NCBI GenBank assembly: GCA_947259095.1
Contig: CAMYLA010000020.1
Span: forward strand, 62,001-126,000
Length of the DNA: 64,000 nt
Origin: an uncultured Acidimicrobiaceae bacterium
Lineage (GTDB): Bacteria > Actinomycetota > Acidimicrobiia > Acidimicrobiales > SZUA-35
Direction of reading: 5' to 3'
In this document: positions 20,061 to 30,630 of the stretch, piece after piece
Layout of the letters: each line of letters opens with the position of its first letter
Numbering within the stretch: position 1 is the stretch's first letter
The notes under the pieces: generated by a model
Databases searched by the model: none
What the model was told of the DNA's origin: nothing
What the model saw: the letters and a program-made list of their open reading frames with translations, nothing else
Program-made: the position numbers and the translations under genes

Positions 20061-20747
20061 ATGACCGAGGACGACGTTTCCATGGCGGCAACCATCTGGC
20101 TGGGACTCCGACAACACGCAGTGGTGGTGAACAAGCGTTACCACCCCGCCCGGGCCGAGGAAGCGGCCGGCGGCGGCGACCGTTTTTCGCCCCAGAGACG
20201 TCACCGGGCCGAGTACCGGTGGCTGCAGGCGGCCTCGGACCATCCCGTGGTCGAGGTGGTGGAGGTGGATGAGGGGCAACTGACGACGGTGACCGGCTTC
20301 GCGGGCTCGGCCACGGCGCTGAGCACCGGCCGGCCCCCTGCCGAGGCGGCCCGGCTCCTGGGGGCGGTCGCCTGTGCCGTCGGCGTCCTCCACCGTCACG
20401 CGCTGGTCCACGGCAATCTGGCCGGCGATCACATCGTGGTCAACGGGCCGCGATTCGTGCTGTGCAGCCCGTCGGGGCTCGTCGATGACCCGACGGCCGA
20501 CGTCGTGTCGTTGGGGGCGATCATCGCTGTGCTGTGCGGCCGCTGGCGTGCATCGGGCTCGGCCCATCCCGATGCCATCGACGCCCTGGCCGAGATCGCG
20601 ACCAACGCCCTGGAGCCGGCGATGAGCGCAGACCGGCTTGGTGCCCGCCTCCTGGGCTTCGCCGGCCGGTCTGGCCGCGTCCGTCGATTCCGGCTGGCCC
20701 GGCCGGGCCGGCCCAGCCGGGGCGGGAGTTTGCCGGCGGTGGCGTGA
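20061..20747 (+). CDS. Protein kinase-like fold lacking catalytic motifs (putative pseudokinase)
   Basis: LHRHALVHGNLAGDHIVVNGPRFVLCSPSGLVDDPTADVVSLGAIIAVLCGRW aligns by pattern with HRDLKPANVLV...DFG...DVYALG subdomains. Confidence 0.55.
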   Translation: MTEDDVSMAATIWLGLRQHAVVVNKRYHPARAEEAAGGGDRFSPQRRHRAEYRWLQAASDHPVVEVVEVDEGQLTTVTGFAGSATALSTGRPPAEAARLLGAVACAVGVLHRHALVHGNLAGDHIVVNGPRFVLCSPSGLVDDPTADVVSLGAIIAVLCGRWRASGSAHPDAIDALAEIATNALEPAMSADRLGARLLGFAGRSGRVRRFRLARPGRPSRGGSLPAVA

Positions 20748-20758
20748 CGCCACCGGTG

Positions 20759-21295
20759 TCAGCCGGTGGCCATGATGTGGGTCAGTCCCAGGTCGGCCAG
20801 ACGATCGACGGCGGCATCGATCTCCACACCGAGGATGCAGGCGACGGCCCGCAGATCGTCGTGGCGGATGGTGAGCACACGGCCATTGAAGTCCTGACGT
20901 TGAACCTGGATCATCACCAGGTACCGGCCGAGCATTTCCCCTTCGGGCCGTGGCACGGCGTCGAGCTCGGTCAAGTTGATCGTCACCCCGTTTGCCCGAC
21001 CGGTCCGGCCGGTCAGATCAACCAGGTCGGCCGCCGCCGGGGCCACCGTCGATCGGGGCAGGAGCTGATCGACCGGCACGCTGTAATACTGGGCCAACCG
21101 CTCCAGTCTTGGCACGGAGATGGCCCGCTCGCCCCGCTCGTAGGCACCCAACACCGAGGCCTTGAACTCCTGGTCGGAGTTGGCCTCCACGTCTTGGAGC
21201 GACAGCCGTTTCTGCCGCCGGATCGCCCGCAGACGCTCTCCGACTCGTCGACCGTAGGCCGAACCGGCTTCATCCTGATCTTCGAACTCACCCAT
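20759..21295 (-). CDS. bldD: BldD-like helix-turn-helix transcriptional regulator
   Basis: RRVGERLRAIRRQKRLSLQDVEANSDQEFKASVLGAYERGERAISVPRLERLAQYYSVPVDQLLP and C-terminal QRQDFNGRVLTIRHDDLRAVA. Confidence 0.85.
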   Translation of the reverse strand: MGEFEDQDEAGSAYGRRVGERLRAIRRQKRLSLQDVEANSDQEFKASVLGAYERGERAISVPRLERLAQYYSVPVDQLLPRSTVAPAAADLVDLTGRTGRANGVTINLTELDAVPRPEGEMLGRYLVMIQVQRQDFNGRVLTIRHDDLRAVACILGVEIDAAVDRLADLGLTHIMATG

Positions 21296-21438
21296 GCCGC
21301 TCCTGGTTCCGCCTTCCCAGAGACGGGTTGCCCTGCTTTGTGCTGTGTTGTGCTGCAGTCACGGTAACCGCCACTCAGAGCAACATCAACCACGCCGAGC
21401 GTTCAGCAGCACCGCCGGTTGAGCCGGGCGGGCCGCCC

Positions 21439-22137
21439 TCAGCACCGAGCGCGACGATGAGCGGACAGGAGCACTGCGGCGGCGATCGCTGCGGTCTCGG
21501 TCCGAAGGATGCCGCCGGGGAGCGAAACCGTCGGCCGGCCCACCAACTCGGCGGTGGAGAAGCCCCCTTCGGGCCCGATGACCAACGAGCGCTGGGATCC
21601 GGCGAGGACCGAACCGGCGGGGTCGGCCAGCGCGGCTTCCGGTCGGTCGGCCAGGAAGGCGACCAGATCGGTGAACGGTTGGACGACCGGCAGCCAGAGG
21701 TTCCTGGACTGCATCGCCGCCTCCCGCGCGATCCGCCGGTGACGGTCGGCGTTCTTGGCCGCCCGGGCGTCGTCCCAGCGGACCACCGACCGTTCGGTGC
21801 GAAGGGGCACGATCACGTCGATGCCAAGCTCGGTCAGCTTCTGCACCACCAGATCGGACCGGTCTCCCTTCACCGGTGCGAAGCCAACCGTGAGCGTCAC
21901 CGCCGGGCGGGCCGCGACGACGATGTCGCCATCGGGTTCGGGAGCCGGCCCGAACCTGGCGCCGCGCCAGCCGCCGCGGCCGTCACAGATCGTCAGCGCC
22001 GCCCCGGGCTTGATCCTCAGCGACCGGGTGAAGTGATGGAGGTCATCCGGGGCCAGCCTCGGCTCCTCCAGATCATCGACGAAGACCAGCGGCCGCCGAC
22101 GCAACTGCTCCAGGTGCTCCGAGCCGGCGGTGGCCAT
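21439..22137 (-). CDS. rsmE: 16S rRNA (uracil1498-N3)-methyltransferase
   Basis: C-terminal SPOUT signature LVIGPEGGFSTAEL...SLPGGILRTETAAIAAAVLL. Confidence 0.92.
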   Translation of the reverse strand: MATAGSEHLEQLRRRPLVFVDDLEEPRLAPDDLHHFTRSLRIKPGAALTICDGRGGWRGARFGPAPEPDGDIVVAARPAVTLTVGFAPVKGDRSDLVVQKLTELGIDVIVPLRTERSVVRWDDARAAKNADRHRRIAREAAMQSRNLWLPVVQPFTDLVAFLADRPEAALADPAGSVLAGSQRSLVIGPEGGFSTAELVGRPTVSLPGGILRTETAAIAAAVLLSAHRRARC

Positions 22138-22165
22138 CAGCGGCGCGGTCGAGGCGACCGAACCA

Positions 22166-23257
<1,092 letters not shown>

Positions 23258-24253
23258 CTAACCCTCGCTCAATCGGTTGCCGAGCTGGTTGCTGACGACG
23301 GCCACCGCCGACATCGCTTGGGGATAGTTCATCCTCGTCGGGCCGAGCACGGCGATGGAGCCGGCGTGCTCGCCGTCGATCTCGTACGGCGAGACCACCA
23401 GGCTGCACTCGGACAGCGGTTCGACGCCGGTTTCGGTGCCGATGGCGACGCTCAGGCCACGCTCGACGACATCGGCCAGCAGGCTCACGACGACCAGTTG
23501 CTGCTCGAGGATGGTCAGAACCTGGCCCACCGAATCGACCGCCTCGAACGCACCGGCCACCTTGGACGTCCCATCGACGTAGACCCGCTCGGCGTCGCCG
23601 GTCTCGATCAGCTCCCGATAGAACTGGGCCGCCAGTGCGTCGGCGGCCGGTTCGGTGGACGGTGCCAGGCTCCCGAGGGCGGACAGGCTCCGACCTTCCA
23701 GCGAGGCCCACAGCTGGGCGGTGGCGCCGGCGATCGTGTCCCCGTCGAGGTCGGTGTCGAAGTCGAAGCTGTGCTTGATGATCTGGCCGTTCGACAGGAC
23801 CAGCACCATCATGACGGTCCGTTCGGCCAGCGAAACCAGCTGGACCGATCGTACGGTCGCCGCCTCGTCGGACTCGTCGACGACGACGGCCGCATAGTCG
23901 GTGAGGTTGGCCAGGAGCGCTGCGGTCTCCCGCATGACCTCTTCGATCTCGCCTCTCATCTGGCCGAAGAAGGTTGCCACCTGGCGTCGTTCCGTCAGGG
24001 CGAGGTTGGCGGCGTCGAGACTGTCGACGAAGTGGCGATACCCCTTCTGGGTGGGGACCCGGCCTGCCGAGGTGTGGGGTTGGCGTAGGAAGCCGGCGTT
24101 CTCCAGCGCAACCATGTCGTTGCGGACCGTTGCAGCCGACACCTTGACATGGGCGGCGGAAACGACGGCGGACGAACCGACGGGTAGCGCCGTTTCGGTG
24201 TATTCCTCAATCACCGCCTTCAGAATGGCGGCCTTGCGTTCGTCGAGCTTCAT
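23258..24253 (-). CDS. hrcA: Heat-inducible transcription repressor HrcA
   Basis: MKLDERKAAILKAVIEEYTETALPVGS...SAATVRNDMVALENAGFLRQPHTSAGRVPTQKGYRHFVDSL; ATG at 24253. Confidence 0.94.
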   Translation of the reverse strand: MKLDERKAAILKAVIEEYTETALPVGSSAVVSAAHVKVSAATVRNDMVALENAGFLRQPHTSAGRVPTQKGYRHFVDSLDAANLALTERRQVATFFGQMRGEIEEVMRETAALLANLTDYAAVVVDESDEAATVRSVQLVSLAERTVMMVLVLSNGQIIKHSFDFDTDLDGDTIAGATAQLWASLEGRSLSALGSLAPSTEPAADALAAQFYRELIETGDAERVYVDGTSKVAGAFEAVDSVGQVLTILEQQLVVVSLLADVVERGLSVAIGTETGVEPLSECSLVVSPYEIDGEHAGSIAVLGPTRMNYPQAMSAVAVVSNQLGNRLSEG

Positions 24254-24297
24254 GTCTGGTTCCATCGGTCTGCGTGGCATTCTAGCGAGGGTTGCAA

Positions 24298-25680
24298 CTA
24301 TGCCCAGTCCTGCTTGTGCTGCTCGTAACGATCCAGTGACTCCCGTCGCTCCTCGTCGTGGTCGACGATGGGCGGTGGATACCCGGCCGGAGCCCCGGTT
24401 TTCTCGGTCCACGGGGCGTGGATCGAACGGTCGGGGAGATGGGCGATCTCCGGAATCCAGCGACGCAGATACACCCCGTCGGGATCGAACTTCTTGCTCT
24501 GACCAACCGGGTTGAAGATACGGAAGTAGGGGGAGGCGTCGGTTCCGGTCCCGGCCACCCACTGCCAGCCGTGGCTGTTGGAGGCCAGATCCCCGTCGAC
24601 GAGGCGGTCCATGAACAGGCGTGCGCCTCTGGTCCAGTCGATGTGCAGGTCCTTGACCAGGAAGCTGGCCACGATCATCCGGACCCGGTTGTGCATCCAG
24701 CCTTCACCGGCCAGCTGCCGCATCCCGGCATCGACCATCGGATAGCCGGTTCGACCATCGACCCAGGCCGCAAAGCGCTCGTCGGCAACCGGACCCTCGT
24801 CGATCTCCATACCGGCCATCTTGTCGACATAGGCCTGGCGGGCCGAATCGGGCCGCACGGAGAGCACCTCGGCGTAGAACTCCCGCCAGCACAACTCGCT
24901 GCGGAAGGTCTCCTCCCCCGGCGACGAACCGAGCCGGTCCAGCAGCTGGCGGGGGTGGAGGGTTCCCCACTTCAGGTAGGGGGACAGCTGCGACGTGCCG
25001 GGGATCCCTGGCCGGTCCCTGGCGTCGTCGTAGGCCCCGACCCGCTCCCGGAGAAATGCCTCCGCCAGCTCCCAGGCCGCATCCTCACCGGCATCGGGGA
25101 GAGGAATCGTCACCTGGACCTCGGGAATCGCGGCGGCCACCCCCGAAGATGCGGTCGGCGGCTCGACCCAGTCCACCTCGGCCGCCGGCAGAGGCTCGGC
25201 CCAGCCATGCTTTGTCCAACTTCGGAAGAACGGGGTGAAGACCTTGTAGGAGGTGCCGCCGCCGGTCAGAACCGAGCCCGGTTTGACGGCATAGGGCGAA
25301 TCGACCCGCCGCAACTGGGCGCCGACGTCGGCCAACGCCTTGGCCACGGCGTCGTCTCGTCGACGGCCATATGGTCCGAAGTCCTCGGGGGCGTGGACGA
25401 CGGCTGCGCCAAACGACTCGACCAGTCGGGGCAGCTCGACGGTGGGGTCACCTGACACAACGATCAGGCCACCGCCCATCGAGGCGTCGAGCGACCGTAG
25501 TGAAGCCGCCAGGAAGGCTCGGCGGTTGTCGCCGGCCGGACCCCACAGCGACGGGTCCAACACGAACACCCCGGCCACCGGGCCCTCGGCCGCAGCGGCG
25601 ACGAGGGCCGGATTGTCGGCCAGGCGGAGGTCGCGGCGGAACCAGAAGAGCGAACAACGCTGATCTCGGCGATGTGGCAT
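24298..25680 (-). CDS. phr: Deoxyribodipyrimidine photolyase
   Basis: LFWFRRDLRLADNPAL; GYPMVDAGMRQLAGEGWMHNRVRMIVASFLVKDLHIDW. Confidence 0.93.
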   Translation of the reverse strand: MPHRRDQRCSLFWFRRDLRLADNPALVAAAAEGPVAGVFVLDPSLWGPAGDNRRAFLAASLRSLDASMGGGLIVVSGDPTVELPRLVESFGAAVVHAPEDFGPYGRRRDDAVAKALADVGAQLRRVDSPYAVKPGSVLTGGGTSYKVFTPFFRSWTKHGWAEPLPAAEVDWVEPPTASSGVAAAIPEVQVTIPLPDAGEDAAWELAEAFLRERVGAYDDARDRPGIPGTSQLSPYLKWGTLHPRQLLDRLGSSPGEETFRSELCWREFYAEVLSVRPDSARQAYVDKMAGMEIDEGPVADERFAAWVDGRTGYPMVDAGMRQLAGEGWMHNRVRMIVASFLVKDLHIDWTRGARLFMDRLVDGDLASNSHGWQWVAGTGTDASPYFRIFNPVGQSKKFDPDGVYLRRWIPEIAHLPDRSIHAPWTEKTGAPAGYPPPIVDHDEERRESLDRYEQHKQDWA

Positions 25681-25794
25681 CCCGGCGACAGTAGCGCCAA
25701 CCGGGGCCGGCCCGTGAACCGGCGAGCGATCGGGGACTCCGCCCGGCGGCGCGGCGCAGGCGGCGATCGGGGCCGGCCCGCCGGCCGCGCCCGC

Positions 25795-27618
25795 TCAGTC
25801 GTCGAGTCGGAGGGCCCGGATGAAGGTGTCGGACGGGATCTCCACCCGGCCGAGGCTCTTCATCTTGCGTTTGCCCTCCTTTTGCTTCTTCAGCAGCTTG
25901 TTCTTGCGGGTCACGTCGCCGCCGTAGAGCTTCTCGGTCACGTCCTTGCGGAACGCCCGCACGGTCTCCCTGGCGATGATCCGCCCACCGATGGCGGCCT
26001 GGATCGGCACCTCGAACTGCTGCCGAGGAATGATCTCCCTCAGCTTCTCGGCGGTCCGCCGGCCGTACTCGTAGGACTTGTCACGGTGCACGATGGTCGA
26101 GAACGCATCGACCTGTTCACCGTTGAACAGAATGTCGACCCGCACCAGGTCACCCTGTTCGTAGCCGGTTGGTTCGTAGTCGAGGCTGGCATACCCCTGG
26201 CTCCGGCTCTTGAGCTGATCGAAGAAGTCGATCACCACCTCGGCCAGCGGCAGCCGGTACACCAGCTCCATCCGTTCCGGCGACAGGTACTCCATCTTCT
26301 CGATCTGCCCTCGCCGGGACTGGCACAACTCCATCAGCGTGCCGGTGTAGTCCGATGGGGTGATCATCGACGCCTTGAGGTACGGCTCCTCGATCTGGCG
26401 AAGGTCGCCGGAGGGGGGCATGGCCGACGGGTTGTCGATGATCACCTCATCGCCGTTGTTCATCGTCAGCCGGTATTCCACCGACGGGCTGGTGGCGATG
26501 AGGTTGAGGTCGAATTCCCGCTGCAGGCGCTCTCGCACGATCTCCATGTGCAGCAGGCCCAGGAAGCCGCAACGGAACCCGAAACCGAGGGCGGTCGATG
26601 TCTCGGGTTCGAAGGTGAAGCTGCCGTCGTCGAGGCGGAGCTTGTCCAGTGCGTCCCGGAAGTCCTCGTAGTCGTCGCCGTCCACCGGATACAGCCCGCA
26701 GAAGACCATCGGCTTCGGCTCCCGGTAGCCGTCAAGCGGCTCGGAGGCCGAGCCGGTGGCGGTGGTGATCGTCTCACCGGAGCGGGCCTCGCGCACGTCC
26801 TTGATGCCGGCGATCAAATACCCGACATCACCCGGACCGAGCGACTGGACCGGGGTGTTGTCCGGCGTCCTGGCTCCGATCTCGTCGGCGTCGTGAACCG
26901 CACCGGCCTGCATGAACCGGAGTTTCTCACCGGTTTGCAGGCGGCCGTTCATCACCCGGACGCTGGAGATGACGCCCCGGTAGTTGTCGAAGTGGCTGTC
27001 GAAGATCAACGCCTGGAGGGGGGCGTCCTCGTCGCCGGTGGGAGGCGGGATCCGTTCGATGATGGCATCCAGCAACTCCTCGACCCCCATGCCGGTCTTG
27101 GCCGAGATCCGCAGGACCTCATCGACCGGGGTGCCGAGCACCTGTTCCATCTCCGCCGCGTGGAGGTCGGGGTCGGCGGCGGGGAGGTCGAGCTTGTTGA
27201 GGACCGGCACGATCTCCAGGTCGTTCTCCAGCGCAAGGTAGGTGTTGGCCAGCGTCTGGGCCTCGATGCCCTGGGCTGCATCCACCACCAGGACCACGCC
27301 CTCGCAGGCCGCCAGGGAGCGGCTGACCTCGTACCCGAAGTCGACGTGGCCGGGGGTGTCGATCAGGTTGATCACGTGGCCCTTCCACATGAGCTTGACG
27401 CTCTGCAGCTTGATGGTGATGCCCCGCTCCCGCTCCAGGTCCATGGAGTCGAGGTACTGCTCCCGCATCTCCCTGGCCTCCACCGCCCCGCACATCTCCA
27501 GCAGCCGGTCCGCAAGGGTTGACTTGCCATGATCGATGTGGGCGATGATGGCGATGTTTCTGATCTTGTCGATCGGGACGTTGTCGGCCCGAACGCGGTT
27601 GGGGTGCAGGTCTGCCAT
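25795..27618 (-). CDS. lepA: Elongation factor 4 (LepA)
   Basis: [56 protein letters not shown]; LepA C-terminal end [22 protein letters not shown]. Confidence 0.96.
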   Translation of the reverse strand: MADLHPNRVRADNVPIDKIRNIAIIAHIDHGKSTLADRLLEMCGAVEAREMREQYLDSMDLERERGITIKLQSVKLMWKGHVINLIDTPGHVDFGYEVSRSLAACEGVVLVVDAAQGIEAQTLANTYLALENDLEIVPVLNKLDLPAADPDLHAAEMEQVLGTPVDEVLRISAKTGMGVEELLDAIIERIPPPTGDEDAPLQALIFDSHFDNYRGVISSVRVMNGRLQTGEKLRFMQAGAVHDADEIGARTPDNTPVQSLGPGDVGYLIAGIKDVREARSGETITTATGSASEPLDGYREPKPMVFCGLYPVDGDDYEDFRDALDKLRLDDGSFTFEPETSTALGFGFRCGFLGLLHMEIVRERLQREFDLNLIATSPSVEYRLTMNNGDEVIIDNPSAMPPSGDLRQIEEPYLKASMITPSDYTGTLMELCQSRRGQIEKMEYLSPERMELVYRLPLAEVVIDFFDQLKSRSQGYASLDYEPTGYEQGDLVRVDILFNGEQVDAFSTIVHRDKSYEYGRRTAEKLREIIPRQQFEVPIQAAIGGRIIARETVRAFRKDVTEKLYGGDVTRKNKLLKKQKEGKRKMKSLGRVEIPSDTFIRALRLDD

Positions 27619-27971
27619 GGCAATCAGGTTCTGTCGATTCGAGCGGGGTGTCTTGGCCGAGTGGCCGGCGACGCCCCGTCCCGGCGGGAGAGGGCCTCTC
27701 CCAGGCTAGTCTCGCTACGGACCGGCCAGGCAGTGCGCTCCAGTTGGATCGGCGGCCGCTCTCCGTGCCGGCACGCCGGCCACGGCCGGCCCGAGAAACG
27801 GCCGTTGGTGGGTTTGGGGGTGGCCGGGTGTCGGCTATCCTCAACAGTTCTCGCTTCGCCAGAACCGAAGTTCGCTCGCCGGTCACCTCGAGGATCAAGG
27901 CAGACTTCGGCCCAACCGTGAACACATTCGGCAAATGCGACACTAGTGGTTCCACTGACACGAGGTTTTTT

Positions 27972-28232
27972 GTGGCGAACATCAAGAGCCAGATCAAGCG
28001 AAATCGACAGAATGAGAAGCGTCGGCTTCGCAACCGGGCTGTCCGCTCGGAGCTCCGGACCAGGGAGAAGGCGGCGATCGCCGCCGCCGGTGGCGATGGT
28101 GAAACCGAAGCCCTCCGCCAGACGATCAAACGGATCGACCGGGCCGCGGCAAAAGGCGTGATCCACAAGAACACCGCCGCCAGGAAGAAGAGCCGGTTGA
28201 TGGCTCGGATTCAGTCCCTGTCGAGCCAGTAG
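27972..28232 (+). CDS. rpsT: 30S ribosomal protein S20
   Basis: GTG start: VANIKSQIKRNRQNEKRRLRNRAVRSELRT...AAAKGVIHKNTAARKKSRLMARI. Confidence 0.94.
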   Translation: MANIKSQIKRNRQNEKRRLRNRAVRSELRTREKAAIAAAGGDGETEALRQTIKRIDRAAAKGVIHKNTAARKKSRLMARIQSLSSQ

Positions 28233-28254
28233 CCAGAAGAGCCAGTAACCAGAA
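28223..28254. repeat. 16-bp tandem duplication across the rpsT stop codon
   Basis: gagccagtagccagaa | gagccagtaaccagaa (1 mismatch). Confidence 0.8.
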
Positions 28255-28344
28255 GTAGCCGGCGGGCCGTACCGGCCAGGAGGCCAGGTCCCAGGCCGTC
28301 GCTTCCCGGGCGATCGGTCGGTGTCGACCTCGACGTTTGCCGCT

Positions 28345-29346
28345 TCAGCGGCTGAGTCGGGCCAATCGAGCCACGAGTACGGTCATGACCGTCTCGGCCG
28401 GCAACGCCGTTGCGCCCCGGAGGTCCAGATCGGCTGCGGCCAGGAGGTGGAGCGCCTCGGCGGTTCGTTTGGCTCCCAGCCGTTTGCTGACCCGCAGGGC
28501 CTTGCGGGCCGGGAAGGTCGACCCGGTCATGCCCAGGACACCGGCCGCCCCCTTCTCATCTGTGGCGCCGGCGCCGTCCAGCCGGAGCACCCGCTGGTAA
28601 TGGCCGTGCAGGGTGGCCAGCGTCTGCAGTGGATGCCGATCCCCGCCGACGGTCATCCGCTGCAGCTTCTCGAGGGCCAACGAAATCTTGCCGTCGTCGA
28701 TGGCGTCGGTAAGCTCCCACGGCGGTACATCCGAGGCCTCACCGAGAAACGGCGAGACGTCCTCGGCCGACAGTCTGGTGTCCGGGCCGAAGGTGCTGGT
28801 CAGCGTGTCCAACACCGCAGCCAACCGGCCCACGTCGTCGCCGATTCGGTCGATAATCGCCGACTTGGCGCCGGCATCGAACCGTACCGCTGCGGTGGCC
28901 AGCCGCTCGTCGAGCAACGACTTGCGACCCCGGCCCGACGGTGCGGCGTCGGTGAACTCCGCCCCCGCCGATTTCAGTGCCTCGGTGAGGCCTTTCGGCA
29001 CCGCCGGCATCCGGCCGGCGTTGCCACCTTTCTCCCACACCAGGACCAGGTCGCTGGTTTCGGGGGGTGCGGCCAGCAGCTCGATGAGCGGGAGCACCGT
29101 CGCCGCCTTCGAGAACAGAGACAGTTGCCGGCCGACGATGACCCGCCGCTCGGTGAGGAACGGCATCGTCTGGGCTGCGGTGATCAGCGGTGCCAGCGTC
29201 AGATCGGTGCCGTCGTCATAGTGCTCCTCGGTGACCTCCTCGACCATGAGGCTGCGGTCGCCGTCGCCGACGAGGTCCTTCACCGCGGCCTGGAGGGCCT
29301 GGGCCACGAGGGTCTCGTCGTCGCCTTTGATGAACACCACGGCCAC
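28345..29346 (-). CDS. holA: DNA polymerase III subunit delta
   Basis: Full-length delta-like pattern: VVFIKGDDETLV...MPFLTERRVIVGRQLSLF...LARLSR; GTG start. Confidence 0.85.
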   Translation of the reverse strand: MAVVFIKGDDETLVAQALQAAVKDLVGDGDRSLMVEEVTEEHYDDGTDLTLAPLITAAQTMPFLTERRVIVGRQLSLFSKAATVLPLIELLAAPPETSDLVLVWEKGGNAGRMPAVPKGLTEALKSAGAEFTDAAPSGRGRKSLLDERLATAAVRFDAGAKSAIIDRIGDDVGRLAAVLDTLTSTFGPDTRLSAEDVSPFLGEASDVPPWELTDAIDDGKISLALEKLQRMTVGGDRHPLQTLATLHGHYQRVLRLDGAGATDEKGAAGVLGMTGSTFPARKALRVSKRLGAKRTAEALHLLAAADLDLRGATALPAETVMTVLVARLARLSR

Positions 29347-29361
29347 GGGCCCGCTCCTCGA

Positions 29362-30201
29362 TCAGACCCTGGCCCGCACGGCCAGGATCTCGGCCATCAT
29401 GTCGGCCACCCGCCGCCCGGCCTGGACGTCGTGGGCCCTGATGACCCGGCAACCTCCGGTGATACCGATGGCATGGGCTGCGGTGGTACCGGATTCGATG
29501 TCGGTGCGCTCGGTTTCCAGGAGCTCGAACAGGAATCGTTTGTTGGAGGCCGATAGCAGCAACGGGTAGCCGAGTTCGGTCAGGGCGTCGGACCGGTGCA
29601 GCAATTCCCAGGACATGCGGGGCGTCTTGCCAAGGTCGAGTCCGGCGTCGATGATGATCCGCTCACGGGGGATGCCGACGGCCAGCGCCCGCTCGGCCCG
29701 CTCGGCCAGAAACGACCGGACGTCGCCAACCAGATCCTCGTAGACCGGCTCGGGGTCCGGGACCCGGGGGGCCAAACGGATGTGGGTAGCGATCACCGAC
29801 GCCCCGCCGGCGGCGGCAACGGTCAGGTAGTCGGGGTCGGCGAATCCGCTGATGTCGTTGCCGATGTCGGCGCCGATCTCGATGCACTGTCGCAGCACCT
29901 CGGCCCGCCACGTGTCGACCGAGATCGGCACATCGAAGCGGCGCCGGAGGGCGTCCACAGCCGGCACGACCCGCTCCAGCTCCTCCTGGAGATCCACCTC
30001 GTCACCGGGGCCGGCCTTGACCCCACCCACATCGAGGAAATCGACCCCGTCGTCGACCAGCTTCTCGGCCTTGGACAGGAAATCGTCGAAGTCCCAGTAC
30101 TGGCCGGCGTCGAAGAAGCTGTCCGGCGTGCGGTTGAGGATGCCCATGACCAAGGCTCGATAGGTGATATCGAAGCGGTGAGCGCCGAGGTCGAGAAACA
30201 C
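29362..30201 (-). CDS. Dihydropteroate synthase family, FolP2-like
   Basis: VMGILNRTPDSFFDAGQYWDFD...FLDVGGVKAGPGDEV...ISVDTWRAEVLRQC; loop DVGGVKAGPG rather than DVGGESTRPG. Confidence 0.85.
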   Translation of the reverse strand: MFLDLGAHRFDITYRALVMGILNRTPDSFFDAGQYWDFDDFLSKAEKLVDDGVDFLDVGGVKAGPGDEVDLQEELERVVPAVDALRRRFDVPISVDTWRAEVLRQCIEIGADIGNDISGFADPDYLTVAAAGGASVIATHIRLAPRVPDPEPVYEDLVGDVRSFLAERAERALAVGIPRERIIIDAGLDLGKTPRMSWELLHRSDALTELGYPLLLSASNKRFLFELLETERTDIESGTTAAHAIGITGGCRVIRAHDVQAGRRVADMMAEILAVRARV

Positions 30202-30306
30202 GACTCGACGGTATCGTGAGCTGATCGGCGACGCGCCCGGGGTCGGCGCCGACGGCCTGGTGGATCGTGGCGGAAAAAGCCGGGCCGGACAGGTGGGCCC
30301 GGCCGG

Positions 30307-30498
30307 TCAGGCCCGGGCGGTTCGACGCTCGGCGACCACCAGCCAGATCCCGCCGATAACGGCGAAGATCGAGAACAGGAACAACATTGCCGCCAACATC
30401 GAGCCGATCACCGGCACGATGTCGATGTAGCGGCTGACCAGGAAAGACAAGATCCCCGCCAACAACAGTGTGGTTCCCGGCCTCATCAGTAGTGCCAT
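30307..30498 (-). CDS. Small two-TM membrane protein
   Basis: 63 aa MALLMRPGTTLLLAGILSFLVSRYIDIVPVIGSMLAAMLFLFSIFAVIGGIWLVVAERRTARA. Confidence 0.5.
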   Translation of the reverse strand: MALLMRPGTTLLLAGILSFLVSRYIDIVPVIGSMLAAMLFLFSIFAVIGGIWLVVAERRTARA

Positions 30499-30630
30499 GG
30501 GCCAAGTGTACTGCATCGGCCCGTCCCTGTAACGGGCCGGAGACCCACCGCCGGGGCGACGGCAGCCGCCCAACCCCGAGCGATGCGCCGGTGGCCCCTG
30601 CCGGCGCTCGGGCTCGATTACAGTTTTGTG

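Noticed and set aside
24254-24297. CIRCE operator upstream of hrcA
   Set aside because: No TTAGCACTC-N9-GAGTGCTAA-like sequence; only a weak ggcat...atgcc pair.
25672-27522. Plus-strand ORF of 616 aa
   Set aside because: Antisense to lepA; no family motif.
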